A DNA stretch of 64,000 bases, from contig NZ_VFMS01000001.1 of NCBI RefSeq assembly GCF_006715165.1, forward strand, positions 372,001-436,000, read 5' to 3'. The notes under the pieces were generated by a model that was given only the letters and a program-made list of their open reading frames with translations, searched no databases and had not been told where the DNA came from. The position numbers and the translations under genes are program-made. Positions 1 through 9,422 of the stretch are shown here, one piece after another. Origin of the DNA: Arthrobacter sp. SLBN-122. Lineage in GTDB: Bacteria > Actinomycetota > Actinomycetes > Actinomycetales > Micrococcaceae. The stretch's first letter is position 1. Every line of letters starts with the position of its first letter.

Positions 1-120
1 GTTTCTTCGTGGGTGTGGCCATCGAACTACATACCTCTCAGGAATGACTGGGCGGCCCGCAGATCGCCGGGCCCTTCGAAAGAGAATACTAGGAACTGTG
101 CGCATCCAAGGAAAAGAAAA

Positions 121-150
121 GCCCTGACCGGCGTAACTGCCGGTCAGGGC
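121..150 (-). terminator. Rho-independent terminator of the downstream initiator tRNA
   Basis: A perfect 12-bp stem (121-132 with 139-150) closes a 6-base loop. Read on the minus strand it is followed by a T-rich tail (TTTTCTTTTCC). It lies 10 bases after the 3' end of the tRNA at 160-233, so it should end that transcript. Confidence 0.85.
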
Positions 151-159
151 CTTCATAAG

Positions 160-233
160 TTGCGGGGACAGGATTTGAACCTGTGACCTCTGGGTTATGA
201 GCCCAGCGAGCTACCGAACTGCTCCACCCCGCG
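160..233 (-). tRNA. Initiator tRNA-fMet (CAT), copy 1
   Basis: The minus strand folds into a 74-nt cloverleaf with a CAT anticodon. Initiator hallmarks are visible: a C1/A72 mismatch at the end of the acceptor stem, and three consecutive G-C pairs at the base of the anticodon stem (GGG CTCATAA CCC). The discriminator base is A and CCA is not encoded. It is identical to the copy at 389-462 and has its own terminator just downstream. Confidence 0.93.
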
Positions 234-346
234 TCGCTTGATCAACACTACCCTACTTTCACGGCCGCGCTGACCACGGTCCACCAGGCCCCCTTGGAAC
301 CCGAGCACCAGAGAGGTTGGCCACGGCCGTGACGTCGGGGAAAGCA

Positions 347-382
347 AAAGGCCCGGACATTGTTTCCAATGTCCGGGCCTTT
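347..382 (-). terminator. Rho-independent terminator of the upstream initiator tRNA
   Basis: A 16-bp perfect stem (347-362 with 367-382) has the 4-base loop TTTC. The minus-strand product ends in TTT followed by TGCTTT. It sits directly after tRNA copy 2 and before copy 1, so the two tRNAs look like separate transcription units. Confidence 0.85.
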
Positions 383-388
383 CCTCAG

Positions 389-462
389 TTGCGGGGACAG
401 GATTTGAACCTGTGACCTCTGGGTTATGAGCCCAGCGAGCTACCGAACTGCTCCACCCCGCG
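389..462 (-). tRNA. Initiator tRNA-fMet (CAT), copy 2
   Basis: The same 74-nt sequence as copy 1: CAT anticodon, C1/A72 mismatch, three G-C pairs in the anticodon stem. It lies 155 bases upstream of copy 1 in transcription order. The four bases just upstream of both genes are also identical, but the spacers then diverge, so only the gene itself is duplicated or kept identical. Confidence 0.93.
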
Positions 463-582
463 TCGCAAGAACTACTTTACCGGGAGGTGAACCGCAGGCC
501 AAATCCAAGCGGCGTGACGTCCGTTACGCCCGCCCGGCACCCTGACCCCCCTAGGAGCTTCCGGTGCCGGGCCGCCGTCGTA

Positions 583-3582
583 CTACTGGCCCGCTGATGC
601 GGACGGCGTTGCCGAAGGTGAGCTGGAAGCTGCGGGGGCCGGGCTGGCCTCCGGAGCGGTCACCGGGATCTTGGCTTCGGCGTCCATGGCCTTCTTCAGC
701 GCTGCCGCGATCTTCTTCTGCGCTTCGCCGTAGGCAGCAAAGTCACCGGCCGCGAGCGCCGTCTGTCCGGACTGGATGGCCGCGTTCGCCTCATCCAGGG
801 CCGCCTTCAGCTGGGCCTTGGCGTCCGCCTCTGCCGGTGTGGCAGGCGCGGCCGGGCCGGCCGGCGTCTGCCCGTTGTTGGCGGAGTCACCCGCGGCTGC
901 ACCGGAGTCACCGCCGAAGAGCTGCTTGAGGGCCGCGTCCAGCGTCGGGGCGAAGCCCACCTTGTCGCCAAAGGCCACCAGGACGCGTTGCAGCGTGGGG
1001 TATGACGTCTCACCCGTGGACTTGAGGTAGACCGGCTGGACGTAGAGGATGCCGCCGCCGACGGGCAGGGTGAGCAGGTTGCCGTTCAGCACGTCCGACG
1101 CACCTTGGCGCAGCAGGTTCAGCGCCTGCGAAACGGTGGGGTCGGAGTTGAACTTGTTCTGCGCCTGCCCCGGACCGGGCACCTGTGTTTCCGGCGGGAT
1201 CTGCAGCAGCCGCAGCTTGCCGTAGCCTTCCGCCTTCACGCCGGCCTGGTTCCCCGCGTCCGAATCCGCGGCGAGGAAGCCGTACAGGACGTTGCGGGCG
1301 TTTCCGTTCACGATCTGCGGGATGTAGGAGGAAGTCAGCTGGAACGCCGGCTTTTCCTGGTCCGGCATCTGCAGCGACATGTAGAACGGCGGCTGCTTGA
1401 CGTCGGTATCCACCGTCGGATCGGCGGGGACGCTCCACGCGTCGTTGTTCTTGTAGAAGCTGGTGGGATCCGTCACGTGGTACTGCCCCAGGAGCTCACG
1501 CTGGACCTTGAACAGGTCCTCCGGGTAGCGGACGTGGCTCATGACTGCCCCGGACATCTCCGAGTAAGGCTTCAGGGATGACGGGAAGACCTTCTGCCAG
1601 GCCTTGAGGACCGGGTCCGTGTCGTCCCAGGCATAGAGGGTGACGGAGCCGTCGTAGGCGTCTACCGTGGCCTTGACTGAGTTGCGGATGTAGTTCACCG
1701 TGCTGTTGGGCAGGGCCACGGCGCGACCGGAGCTGGTCTGCGAATCCGTGGTGGCATCCGACAGCTGCTTCTGCTGTGAGTACGGGTAGTACTGGCTGGT
1801 GGTGTAACCGTCCACGATCCACTTGACCCGGCCGTCCACCACTGCCGGGTACGCCCCGCCGTCAACCGTCAGGTAGGGCGCCACCTTCTGAACCCGCTCG
1901 CGGGGGCTGCGGTCGTACAGGATCTGCGACTCCGGGTTCACGCCGTCCGAAAGCAGCAGGTCCGAAGACTGGAACTTGATGGCGTAAAGGATCTTGTTGA
2001 AGAAGGAGCCAACATTGGGCCCGGCGTTGCCCTTGAACGTGTACTGGGTTTCGCCCTCCCCTTCCTTTCCGGAAGGACGGTCCTGCTCACGCGGCGCGGC
2101 GCCGTCGGGGGCACCCACGATCGAGTATTCCGGCGAAGTCTCACCGAAGTAGATGCGCGGTTCGTAGGTTGTGTCGTTCCCCAGCACGCCGGTGGACGGA
2201 ATGCCGGACTGCAGGAATTCGGGCTTGCCGTCAACGGTAAACTTGTTGCCCTTGGCAGCCACAACCCCGTAACCGTGGGTGTACACCACGTGCTGGTTCA
2301 GCCAGCCCTGCTGGTTGGTTGCAACGTTCGTGGGGTTCAGTTCCCGAACGGCGATCACGGTGTCCTGGATCTTGCCGTCCACCTCATAGCGGTCCACGTT
2401 GAGGGCCTTGGGGAACTGGTAGTACGCGCGGTACTGTTCCAGCTGCGCAAAGGCGTCCGAGATCAGGTTCGGGTCCAGGAGCCGGATGTTGGCAGTGGTC
2501 TGGGCGTCCGGCGCGAGTGCGCCGGTGTTGGCAGTATTGGTTGCGTCGTACCGGGTCTCCTGGATGCCATTCAGGCCGTAGGCCTTGCGCGTGTTCTCGA
2601 TGTTGCGCTGGATGTACTTGCTTTCCAGCGTCTGCTCGGACGGGCGGACCTGGAACTGCTGGATCACCCAGGGGTACACGCCACCGGCCAGGATGGAGGT
2701 GATGATCAGCATGGCCGTGCCGATCACTGGAAGGCGCCAGCGGCCGATCACGGCGGCCACGACGAACAGGACGGCCACCAGGACGGCAGCCACCGCGAGG
2801 ATGGCCTTGGTGGGGATGACGGCGTTGACGTCCGTGTAAAGCGCGCCGGCCCAGCGGCCCCCGTTGCTCTGGACGGAAGAGTAGCGGTCCAGCCAGAAGT
2901 TGACGCCCAGGAGCACCAGGAAGGCGGCGCCGGTCACGGCGATATGGATTTGCGCTGCGCGGCTGGTGAAGACGCCGCGTTCCATCAGGCGGATGCTGCC
3001 GTACAGATAGTGCGTGAGGAGGCCGGCGATGCCCGCAATCACCACCACGCTGATCAGGAACCCGGTCACAAACCCGAGGAACGGCAGGGTCATCAGGTAG
3101 AAGCTGATGTCCATGTTGAACTGTGGATCAGCCTCTCCGAAGCCAACCTGGTTGAAGAACAGCAGGACCTTCTGCCACTGGCTCGCGGCCGCGCTGCCCG
3201 CAAACAGGCCGAAGAGGACCGGCAGGCCCACCATGACGATCCGCCGGACCGGCTCCAGCTGGGCTTGGTACCGGTTGAGGTTGTCCCGGATCTCGGAATC
3301 CGGCGCGTAGACCGGCCTGGCGTTGTAGGCAATCCTGATCGAGAAGAAGACTGCCGAGAACATGATGGCGAAGCCGGCCACGAAGGTGGCGATCTTGGCC
3401 AGATTCTCGGTGACGAAGACCTCGATGAACCCCAGCTGCCGGTACCAGAGGACGTCGGTCCAGACGTTGGCGAAGAAGATGAAGCCCACTACCACCAGGG
3501 CAACGACGATCAAGGTGGGCGTCAGCACGCCTCGTCGTGAAGGGGGCCTGCCGGTGGACATGGTGCTGGCGGGACGGGACAA
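583..3582 (-). CDS. UPF0182 family large membrane protein
   Basis: About 999 aa. The N-terminal third has several hydrophobic membrane segments, the first near [19 protein letters not shown] long, probably extracytoplasmic domain rich in Tyr, Asn and Gly follows, and the last 80 residues are Ala/Pro/Gln-rich low complexity. This is the layout of the UPF0182 (DUF893) family, common in actinobacteria and of unknown function. I place the start at a TTG at 3582 because a GAGG ribosome-binding site lies 8 bases upstream; an ATG at 3561 is the alternative, and the frame stays open further upstream. M. tuberculosis has a member (Rv3193c) beside the same protease gene. Confidence 0.88.
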   Translation of the reverse strand: MSRPASTMSTGRPPSRRGVLTPTLIVVALVVVGFIFFANVWTDVLWYRQLGFIEVFVTENLAKIATFVAGFAIMFSAVFFSIRIAYNARPVYAPDSEIRDNLNRYQAQLEPVRRIVMVGLPVLFGLFAGSAAASQWQKVLLFFNQVGFGEADPQFNMDISFYLMTLPFLGFVTGFLISVVVIAGIAGLLTHYLYGSIRLMERGVFTSRAAQIHIAVTGAAFLVLLGVNFWLDRYSSVQSNGGRWAGALYTDVNAVIPTKAILAVAAVLVAVLFVVAAVIGRWRLPVIGTAMLIITSILAGGVYPWVIQQFQVRPSEQTLESKYIQRNIENTRKAYGLNGIQETRYDATNTANTGALAPDAQTTANIRLLDPNLISDAFAQLEQYRAYYQFPKALNVDRYEVDGKIQDTVIAVRELNPTNVATNQQGWLNQHVVYTHGYGVVAAKGNKFTVDGKPEFLQSGIPSTGVLGNDTTYEPRIYFGETSPEYSIVGAPDGAAPREQDRPSGKEGEGETQYTFKGNAGPNVGSFFNKILYAIKFQSSDLLLSDGVNPESQILYDRSPRERVQKVAPYLTVDGGAYPAVVDGRVKWIVDGYTTSQYYPYSQQKQLSDATTDSQTSSGRAVALPNSTVNYIRNSVKATVDAYDGSVTLYAWDDTDPVLKAWQKVFPSSLKPYSEMSGAVMSHVRYPEDLFKVQRELLGQYHVTDPTSFYKNNDAWSVPADPTVDTDVKQPPFYMSLQMPDQEKPAFQLTSSYIPQIVNGNARNVLYGFLAADSDAGNQAGVKAEGYGKLRLLQIPPETQVPGPGQAQNKFNSDPTVSQALNLLRQGASDVLNGNLLTLPVGGGILYVQPVYLKSTGETSYPTLQRVLVAFGDKVGFAPTLDAALKQLFGGDSGAAAGDSANNGQTPAGPAAPATPAEADAKAQLKAALDEANAAIQSGQTALAAGDFAAYGEAQKKIAAALKKAMDAEAKIPVTAPEASPAPAASSSPSATPSASAGQ

Positions 3583-3723
3583 ACTGGGTACCTCATAGCT
3601 GGTCGTCAGATATTCGAAGCGTGCGAGCGACGTACGGTACCGGTCAAACGGCTGGTTTCGTCCGTCAACTTGTGCCACGAGTGGCGGTAAAGCTTAGTTC
3701 CTGTGAGTCTAGTTGCGCCCAGT

Positions 3724-4938
3724 CTATTTGCTGGCGCAGGCCGGGAGCGCGGATGTGTCCTGTCCGCTTCCGGCCACTTCCACGGCATGCCGGGCTTCCG
3801 AAAGGTTTTCCACGCGGACCACCTGGAGGCCGTCGGGAACATGGCTCGCAACTTCGTCGCAGTTGCCGGCGGGCGCCAGGAACAGGGTGGCGCCGGATGA
3901 GCGCGCACCCCGCATTTTCTGCCCGATGCCGCCGATGGGTCCTACCGCGCCGTCCGGTGAGATGGTGCCGGTGCCTGCGACGTGCTTGCCGCCGGTGAGG
4001 TCGCCGGGGGTGACAGTGTCGATGATGCCCAGCGAGAACATCAGCCCCGCGCTGGGGCCGCCCACCTTGTCCAGGGAGATCTGCACCTGGAAGGGAAAAC
4101 TGAACAGATACTTCAGCATGACGCCAAGGATGAACCGGCCCTGGCCATTGTCCTTAGGGGTGACCTCGACAGTGACGGGCCGGCCGTCGCGTTCCACTGT
4201 CACCGATACCGGGGCGCCCTTGCCGGCGGCCAGCTCATCCTGGATCACGCTGAGTGCGCTGATGTCCTTGCCGTTGATGGACTTGAGGATGTCCCCCTGC
4301 TGGATCTTGCCGGCGGAAGCGGAATCCTTCGACAGGTCTGCTGCCTGGAGCTGCTGGCCGAAGGGAATCCTGAGTTCGTTCAGGGCGGAGGCCACGGCGT
4401 TCTCCTGGGACGTGGCCATGGCCACCGCACTTTGTTCCTGCGCCTCTTCCCTGGTGGTGCCCGTGGGGTAGATCAGTTCCACCGGGTAGACGGCTTTGGA
4501 AGGGTCCAGCCATGCGGAGAACGCATTGAGGATGCTGACGGAGCCGGTGGGGCCGCCGTCGACATAAACGGTGGTCAGGTCCAGGCTTCCGGCGGCCGGA
4601 TACGTTTCACGGCCGCTGACATTGATGACGGGATGCCCCTGGGTCTCCCCCAGCGTGTTGTAGGTGGGACCGGGCGATTCGATGACATACGGCACTGGAA
4701 GCGTGCCTACGGCAATTCCCAGCCCCAGCGCCGCCAGCCCGGCAACCATCATGGTGGAAAGCCGCTTCCCCGGGCCTCCGCCGTCGAACGCGTTGATGCT
4801 GCCGCCCGCAGCCGCTGTGCCGCCGCTGTTCCCCGGGCCTTCCGGCAGGCCGCCGGCACCAAACGGGCCGGGATTGGAAAAGGGGGGAAGATCGGGAACG
4901 TGGTCCTCGGAGGGATGGCCGCCACGGGTTGTAGTCAC
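3724..4938 (-). CDS. PDZ domain-containing Lon-like (S16) membrane protease, YlbL family
   Basis: 404 aa, GTG start. A Gly/Pro-rich cytoplasmic tail leads into one membrane segment (about 60-80). A PDZ domain follows (about 200-270, with GKIQQGDILKSINGKDI), then a Lon-type protease domain. The catalytic Ser is Ser296 in GGPSAG and the Lys is Lys341 in GIGQKMRGA, so the dyad is intact. There is no AAA+ domain, as expected for YlbL proteins, which are surface-facing proteases. A TACTGT -10 box ends 7 bases before the GTG, suggesting a leaderless mRNA. It is transcribed toward the UPF0182 gene, as in M. tuberculosis (Rv3194c). Confidence 0.9.
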   Translation of the reverse strand: MTTTRGGHPSEDHVPDLPPFSNPGPFGAGGLPEGPGNSGGTAAAGGSINAFDGGGPGKRLSTMMVAGLAALGLGIAVGTLPVPYVIESPGPTYNTLGETQGHPVINVSGRETYPAAGSLDLTTVYVDGGPTGSVSILNAFSAWLDPSKAVYPVELIYPTGTTREEAQEQSAVAMATSQENAVASALNELRIPFGQQLQAADLSKDSASAGKIQQGDILKSINGKDISALSVIQDELAAGKGAPVSVTVERDGRPVTVEVTPKDNGQGRFILGVMLKYLFSFPFQVQISLDKVGGPSAGLMFSLGIIDTVTPGDLTGGKHVAGTGTISPDGAVGPIGGIGQKMRGARSSGATLFLAPAGNCDEVASHVPDGLQVVRVENLSEARHAVEVAGSGQDTSALPACASK

Positions 4939-4945
4939 CCCACCA

Positions 4946-4951
4946 ACAGTA
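4946..4951 (-). promoter_or_regulatory. Putative -10 box of leaderless ylbL-like gene
   Basis: TACTGT on the minus strand ends 7 bases before the GTG at 4938, with no clear Shine-Dalgarno site between. It fits the TANNNT-N6/7-start pattern seen repeatedly in this window. Confidence 0.5.
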
Positions 4952-5074
4952 CGCGGTGGCAGTGGGCGGGGGTGCTTTGCCTAGAGCGAACGACGGCGGC
5001 GGGCGGCAGACAGCCGACCCCCGCCGGGGTACCGTGAAGGTTGATCAACAGTCACACCATCGATCGGCGGGACC

Positions 5075-6538
5075 ATGACCTCCAACCCACTCAATCCGTC
5101 CAACGGCGACGACGACACCCCCAAGGATCCGTTGGCCGAAATGCTGCAGAACCTGATGGGCGGCAAGGGGATGGAGAACTTCGATCCCGCCGAGCTCGCC
5201 AAGGCTGCCGGCCTGCCGGATGACCCCAACCTGCTGGCCCAGATGTTCTCCCAGGTGCAGGCGATGATGAGCGCCCCGTCCGAGGGCCCCGTCAACTGGA
5301 CGCTGGCCCACGACAACGCCCGGCGGGTGGCGGCCGGGAGTTCTGATCCGTCGGTCACTGCCCAGCAGTCCCGGGAGGTGGATGAAGCCCTGCGCCTCGC
5401 TGAGCTGTGGCTGGACCCGGTCACCGACCTGCCCGGCACCGGTTTGATCGGCAAGGCCTGGTCCCGCGCGGAATGGGTGGAAGCCACCCTGGGCACCTGG
5501 AAGCGGCTGACCGAACCCGTGGCCAACAGCATCGCCAATGCCCTTTCCTCCGCCATGACGGAGCAGATGCCCGAGGAAATGAAGTCCATGATGGGCGGCG
5601 CCTCCTCGATGCTGCAGAACATGGGCGGGGCCATCTTTGGGATGCAGCTGGGGCAGGCCATCGGCGCCCTGTCCCAGGACGTGGTGAGCTCCACCGACAT
5701 CGGCGTACCGCTTGCCGACCTTGAAATGGCGCTCCTGCCAACAAATGTTGCTGCCTTCGGTGAAGGCCTGTCCCTGCCGGAGAACGACATCCGGCTGTTC
5801 CTCGCCGTGCGCGAAGCGGCTCATGCCCGGCTGTTCGTGCAGGTTCCCTGGCTGCGGGGACACCTGCTGGGAGCCATCGAGGCCTACGCCCGCGGCATCC
5901 ACATCGACACCTCCCGCATCGAGGAGCTCGCCCGGGACCTCGATCCCAGCAATCCCGAAGGCATCCAGGAAGCATTGTCCCAAGGCGTCTTCATGCCGCA
6001 GCGGACACCGGCCCAGGAACAGGCACTGGAAAAGCTGGAGACGGCGCTGGCCCTCGTGGAGGGGTGGGTGGATGAACTGACCGCGGCCGCCACGGAGAAG
6101 GTCCTGCCGTCCGCCGGCGCACTTCGCGAAACAGTGCGGCGCCGCCGGGCAACGGGCGGTCCCGCCGAGCACGCCTTTGCTTCCCTGGTGGGACTCGAGC
6201 TGCGTCCGCGCAGGCTGCGTGACGCCGCCACCCTGTGGGCCACGCTGAAGGAAGAACGCGGGATCGAGGGCCGTGACGCCATCTGGCACCACCCCGACCT
6301 CCTGCCCACGGCCGAAGACCTGGATGATCCGAAGGGCTTCAGCTCCCGCCGCAAGTTGGCCGAAGCCAGCGACAGCGAGGTGGATGACGCCCTGCAGAAA
6401 CTGCTCAGCGGCGGTTTTGACGGCACCTCCGGCGACGACGGTGCTGCCGGGGACGCCGGCGGCAGGCGGGATGAAGGCGGCGCCGGGGACACCGGCAGCA
6501 AGGACGACGACGGCGGAACGGACCAGCCCCGGGGCTGA
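5075..6538 (+). CDS. Zincin-like metallopeptidase-family protein (DUF2342, F420-associated)
   Basis: 487 aa. The N-terminal 70 residues are acidic and Met/Leu-rich. The central region carries REAAHARLF (His250), the signature of the zincin_2/DUF2342 family, sometimes annotated as 'coenzyme F420 biosynthesis associated' or 'zinc-dependent metalloprotease'. The last 50 residues are a Gly/Asp-rich disordered tail. The motif is not a textbook HExxH, so peptidase activity is unproven. The gene faces away from the YlbL-like gene and ends at a strong terminator (6546-6575). Its M. tuberculosis counterpart (Rv3195) has the same neighbours. Confidence 0.85.
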   Translation: MTSNPLNPSNGDDDTPKDPLAEMLQNLMGGKGMENFDPAELAKAAGLPDDPNLLAQMFSQVQAMMSAPSEGPVNWTLAHDNARRVAAGSSDPSVTAQQSREVDEALRLAELWLDPVTDLPGTGLIGKAWSRAEWVEATLGTWKRLTEPVANSIANALSSAMTEQMPEEMKSMMGGASSMLQNMGGAIFGMQLGQAIGALSQDVVSSTDIGVPLADLEMALLPTNVAAFGEGLSLPENDIRLFLAVREAAHARLFVQVPWLRGHLLGAIEAYARGIHIDTSRIEELARDLDPSNPEGIQEALSQGVFMPQRTPAQEQALEKLETALALVEGWVDELTAAATEKVLPSAGALRETVRRRRATGGPAEHAFASLVGLELRPRRLRDAATLWATLKEERGIEGRDAIWHHPDLLPTAEDLDDPKGFSSRRKLAEASDSEVDDALQKLLSGGFDGTSGDDGAAGDAGGRRDEGGAGDTGSKDDDGGTDQPRG

Positions 6539-6545
6539 CACTTTT

Positions 6546-6575
6546 CTGGCGGGCCAGGGGTTCCTGGCCCGCCAG
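6546..6575 (+). terminator. Rho-independent terminator after the DUF2342 gene
   Basis: A perfect 13-bp stem (6546-6558 with 6563-6575) has a GGTT loop, followed by AGTGCTTTTT on the plus strand. It lies between convergent genes and may work in both directions. Confidence 0.85.
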
Positions 6576-6641
6576 AGTGCTTTTTGGCCGGCATGCTTTC
6601 GACCGGCGCTCTTTTTGCCGGCTTAATGTCCTGCGCCGGAC

Positions 6642-7235
6642 CTAGTCGGCGTCTTTGTCCATTCCCCGGGACGTGGCAAATGAAACACCTTCGAGGAACG
6701 CCTTGGCCCTCTGCGTTTCGGGGTAGGCCACCAGCAGCTTCCAGAAGGCGGCGTTGTGTGAGGCCACCAGGAGGTGGGCCAGCTCGTGGAGCAGGACGTA
6801 GTCGATGACCCATTGCGGCATGGGCCGCAGCTTGTCCGACAGGCGAATGGTCCCCTCGGCCGGGGTGGCGGACCCCCACCGGGAATTCTGGTTGCTGACC
6901 CAGCGGACGGAGGTGGGCACTGACCGGCCACCAAGATATTGGGCGGACAATTGGGCCGCATGGGCTGCCAGGGCCTCGTCGGTGGCAGGACGCCGCCGTC
7001 CGGCAGCCGCTTGCCGCTCCCCCTGTCTATGCAGTTTGGCCAGCATCTTGTGAACCCACTCGCGCTCCTGCGCGGCCGTGAAGCGGGCCGGAATTGCGAC
7101 CACCGCTGTTCCGTCTTCCCAGAATGCTGCCACGGTACGGGTCCGCCGGGCAGAACGCCGCACCTCCACCGGAGAACCGTTGGGGGTAGTCAGCGTGGCG
7201 GCCTCGCGGGCACCGCCGCCGGTTCCGGGCCTCAC
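6642..7235 (-). CDS. YgjP/SprT-like M48-type metallopeptidase
   Basis: 197 aa. The C-terminal half carries HELAHLLVASHN, the zinc-binding HExxH motif of the DUF45/YgjP family, with a downstream conserved W. The first 100 residues form the usual beta-rich N-terminal part of this family (VEVRRSARRTRTVAAFW). The GTG start overlaps the uvrD2 stop codon by 4 bases (GTGA), so the two are probably translationally coupled. The substrate is unknown. YgjP homologues occur in many bacteria, sometimes near DNA repair genes. Confidence 0.85.
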   Translation of the reverse strand: MRPGTGGGAREAATLTTPNGSPVEVRRSARRTRTVAAFWEDGTAVVAIPARFTAAQEREWVHKMLAKLHRQGERQAAAGRRRPATDEALAAHAAQLSAQYLGGRSVPTSVRWVSNQNSRWGSATPAEGTIRLSDKLRPMPQWVIDYVLLHELAHLLVASHNAAFWKLLVAYPETQRAKAFLEGVSFATSRGMDKDAD

Positions 7236-9367
7236 AGGACTGAGCTTTCGACAAGGACCCGAAGGACGTCCTCCCCGTACTTTTCGAGCTTGGACGGGCC
7301 GACTCCGGCGAGGCCGGCAAGCTCCTCCAATGACGCCGGCCTGGCCTCCGCGATGGCGGTAAGGGTGGCATCGGTGAAGACAACGAATGCCGGGACGTCC
7401 GCGGACTGTGCCACCTCGCGGCGCCAGTTGCGGAGGGCGTCAAAGGTCTGTTCCTCGTAGCTGGGGGGACACGCGTTGCAGCGGCCCACCTTCCGTTCGG
7501 CCCCGCTGGCCAGCATGCTGCCGCAGACCCGGCAGACAGCCGGGGCCGCAGCTTTGCGGCGTGGCGCGGGCCCCTTGCCCCGGGTACTCGAGCTTGCCAC
7601 CGAGTCCGGCCGCAGGCCCTCCAGGAACCGGGACGGCTTCCGGTTGGCCCGGCCCCCGGGAGTCCTCGCGGTGCTCCATGAGAGGGAAAGGTGTTCGCGG
7701 GCGCGGGTGATGCCCACGTACAGGAGGCGGCGCTCCTCATCCACGGATTCGGGTGAATCGGCAAAGGAGATGGGCATCAGGCCTTCACTGAGTCCCACCA
7801 GGAAGACAGCGTCCCATTCCAGGCCCTTGGCCGCGTGCAGCGAGGCGAGCGTAACGCCCTGCACGGTGGGCGCATGCTGGGCGAGGGAACGCTCCTGGAG
7901 TTCGTTCACGAAATCAGCCAGGCCGAACTGCGGGCCGCGGGCCTGCACGAGTTCATCGGCGAGTGCCACCAATGCCGCGAGGGACTCCCAGCGTTCGCGC
8001 AGTGCACCTCCGCTGTGCGGTGCCGCATCGGTGTAGCCGAGGGAGGAGACGATGTCCCGCACCAGTTGCCCCAGCGGTTCCGGCGCATCTGATTCGGAAA
8101 CCGCCCGGGTGGCTGCACGCAGCTGCAGGATGGCGTCCCGGACCTCCTTGCGGGCGAAGAACCTCTCCCCGCCGCGCAGTTGGTAGCCGATGCCTGCCGC
8201 TGCCAGCGCCTGCTCGTAGGCCTCGGACTGGCCGTTGGTACGGAAAAGGATGGCCACCTCGCTGGCCGGAGTGCCGGCGTCGAGCAGTGCCTTGATCTTC
8301 TGCGCAACCGTGGCGGCTTCGGCTTCATCGTCCGTGCACTCGGTGAACTGCGGCGCGGGTCCCGCGGGGCGCTGCGCCACGAGCTGCAGGGGTGAAGCCC
8401 ATGCGGCGTCGGCGGTGGGGCCGCCGCTGCGGCGGGCGGCCAGCAGGCCGTTGGCCAGTTTCACCACCTGGGGGGTGGAGCGGTAGTCCCTGATGAGCTT
8501 GACCACGTTGGCCTGTGGGTAGCGGGTCTTGAAGTCCAGGAGGTGCCTGGGCGAGGCGCCGGTAAAGGAATAGATGGTCTGGCTGGCGTCACCCACCACG
8601 CAGAGTTCGTCACGGCCGCCGAGCCAAAGCTCCAGGAGCCGCTGCTGAAGCGGGGAGACGTCCTGGTATTCATCCACCACAAAGTGCCGGTACTGTTCCC
8701 GCACCGTGGCAGCAACCTTCTCGTCCTCCTGGAGGATGCCCACCGTGATGAGCAGGACGTCCTCGAAGTCGATCACGTTGCGGTCGGTCTTGACGTCCTC
8801 ATAGGACTGGAAAACGCGCGCCACGGTGGTGAGGTCGAACCCGCCGGGCGCGCCCCTCCCCTGGGCGTTCTCCAGGTAGTTTGCCGGTGTCAGCATGGAT
8901 ACCTTGGCCCATTCGATTTCCGAGGCAAGGTCGCGGATGGTGGCCCGGTCGGTGCTGAGTCGAAGCCGCCGGGCGGCCTCTGACAGCATTTGGGCCTTGT
9001 GGTCCAGCAGGTTGGGCAGTGTTCCGCCCACCGCCTGGGGCCAGAAGAACTGCAGCTGGCGCAGGGCAGCGGCGTGGAAGGTGCGGGCCTGGACGTTGCC
9101 GGCGCCGAGGTCCCGCAGGCGGCTGCGCATCTCTGCCGCGGCCCTGGCAGTGAACGTTACGGCGAGCAGGCGCTGCGGAGTGTAGACCCCCGAATGCACG
9201 CCGTAGGCGATGCGGTGGGTGATGGCGCGGGTCTTCCCGGTGCCCGCGCCGGCCAGCACGCACAACGGCCCGTTCAAGGTGCTGGCCACCTCACGCTGTT
9301 CGGCGTCCAGGCCCCCAAGGATCCGGTCCTCCAGTGAGGCTGCTCCGTCAAAATTCTCTGTAGTCAC
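7232..9367 (-). CDS. uvrD2: UvrD2-type ATP-dependent DNA helicase with zinc finger and HRDC domain
   Basis: 711 aa, superfamily 1A helicase. Walker A is AGAGTGKT (39-46), motif II is DEYQD, motif III is GDASQTIYSFTGA, and motif VI includes YVGITRAREHL. After the motor come a four-Cys element (CRVC and CNAC) and a C-terminal HRDC domain ending in a helix-hairpin-like GVGPSKLEKYG. This is the actinobacterial UvrD2 layout; in mycobacteria UvrD2 unwinds 3'-tailed duplexes and its four-Cys element is needed for that activity. GTG start at 9367; the gene is first in a unit with the YgjP-like gene. Confidence 0.93.
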   Translation of the reverse strand: MTTENFDGAASLEDRILGGLDAEQREVASTLNGPLCVLAGAGTGKTRAITHRIAYGVHSGVYTPQRLLAVTFTARAAAEMRSRLRDLGAGNVQARTFHAAALRQLQFFWPQAVGGTLPNLLDHKAQMLSEAARRLRLSTDRATIRDLASEIEWAKVSMLTPANYLENAQGRGAPGGFDLTTVARVFQSYEDVKTDRNVIDFEDVLLITVGILQEDEKVAATVREQYRHFVVDEYQDVSPLQQRLLELWLGGRDELCVVGDASQTIYSFTGASPRHLLDFKTRYPQANVVKLIRDYRSTPQVVKLANGLLAARRSGGPTADAAWASPLQLVAQRPAGPAPQFTECTDDEAEAATVAQKIKALLDAGTPASEVAILFRTNGQSEAYEQALAAAGIGYQLRGGERFFARKEVRDAILQLRAATRAVSESDAPEPLGQLVRDIVSSLGYTDAAPHSGGALRERWESLAALVALADELVQARGPQFGLADFVNELQERSLAQHAPTVQGVTLASLHAAKGLEWDAVFLVGLSEGLMPISFADSPESVDEERRLLYVGITRAREHLSLSWSTARTPGGRANRKPSRFLEGLRPDSVASSSTRGKGPAPRRKAAAPAVCRVCGSMLASGAERKVGRCNACPPSYEEQTFDALRNWRREVAQSADVPAFVVFTDATLTAIAEARPASLEELAGLAGVGPSKLEKYGEDVLRVLVESSVL

Positions 9368-9422
9368 TTTTGCTGCTTTGTTTCTCGACTACCGCATACT
9401 GGAGTCTGGTGGATGGAATAAC

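Noticed and set aside
2275..3540. Long open frame on the plus strand opposite the UPF0182 gene
   Set aside because: GC-rich coding DNA keeps antisense frames open. The minus-strand protein is a recognised family and the plus frame has no ribosome-binding site or known domain.
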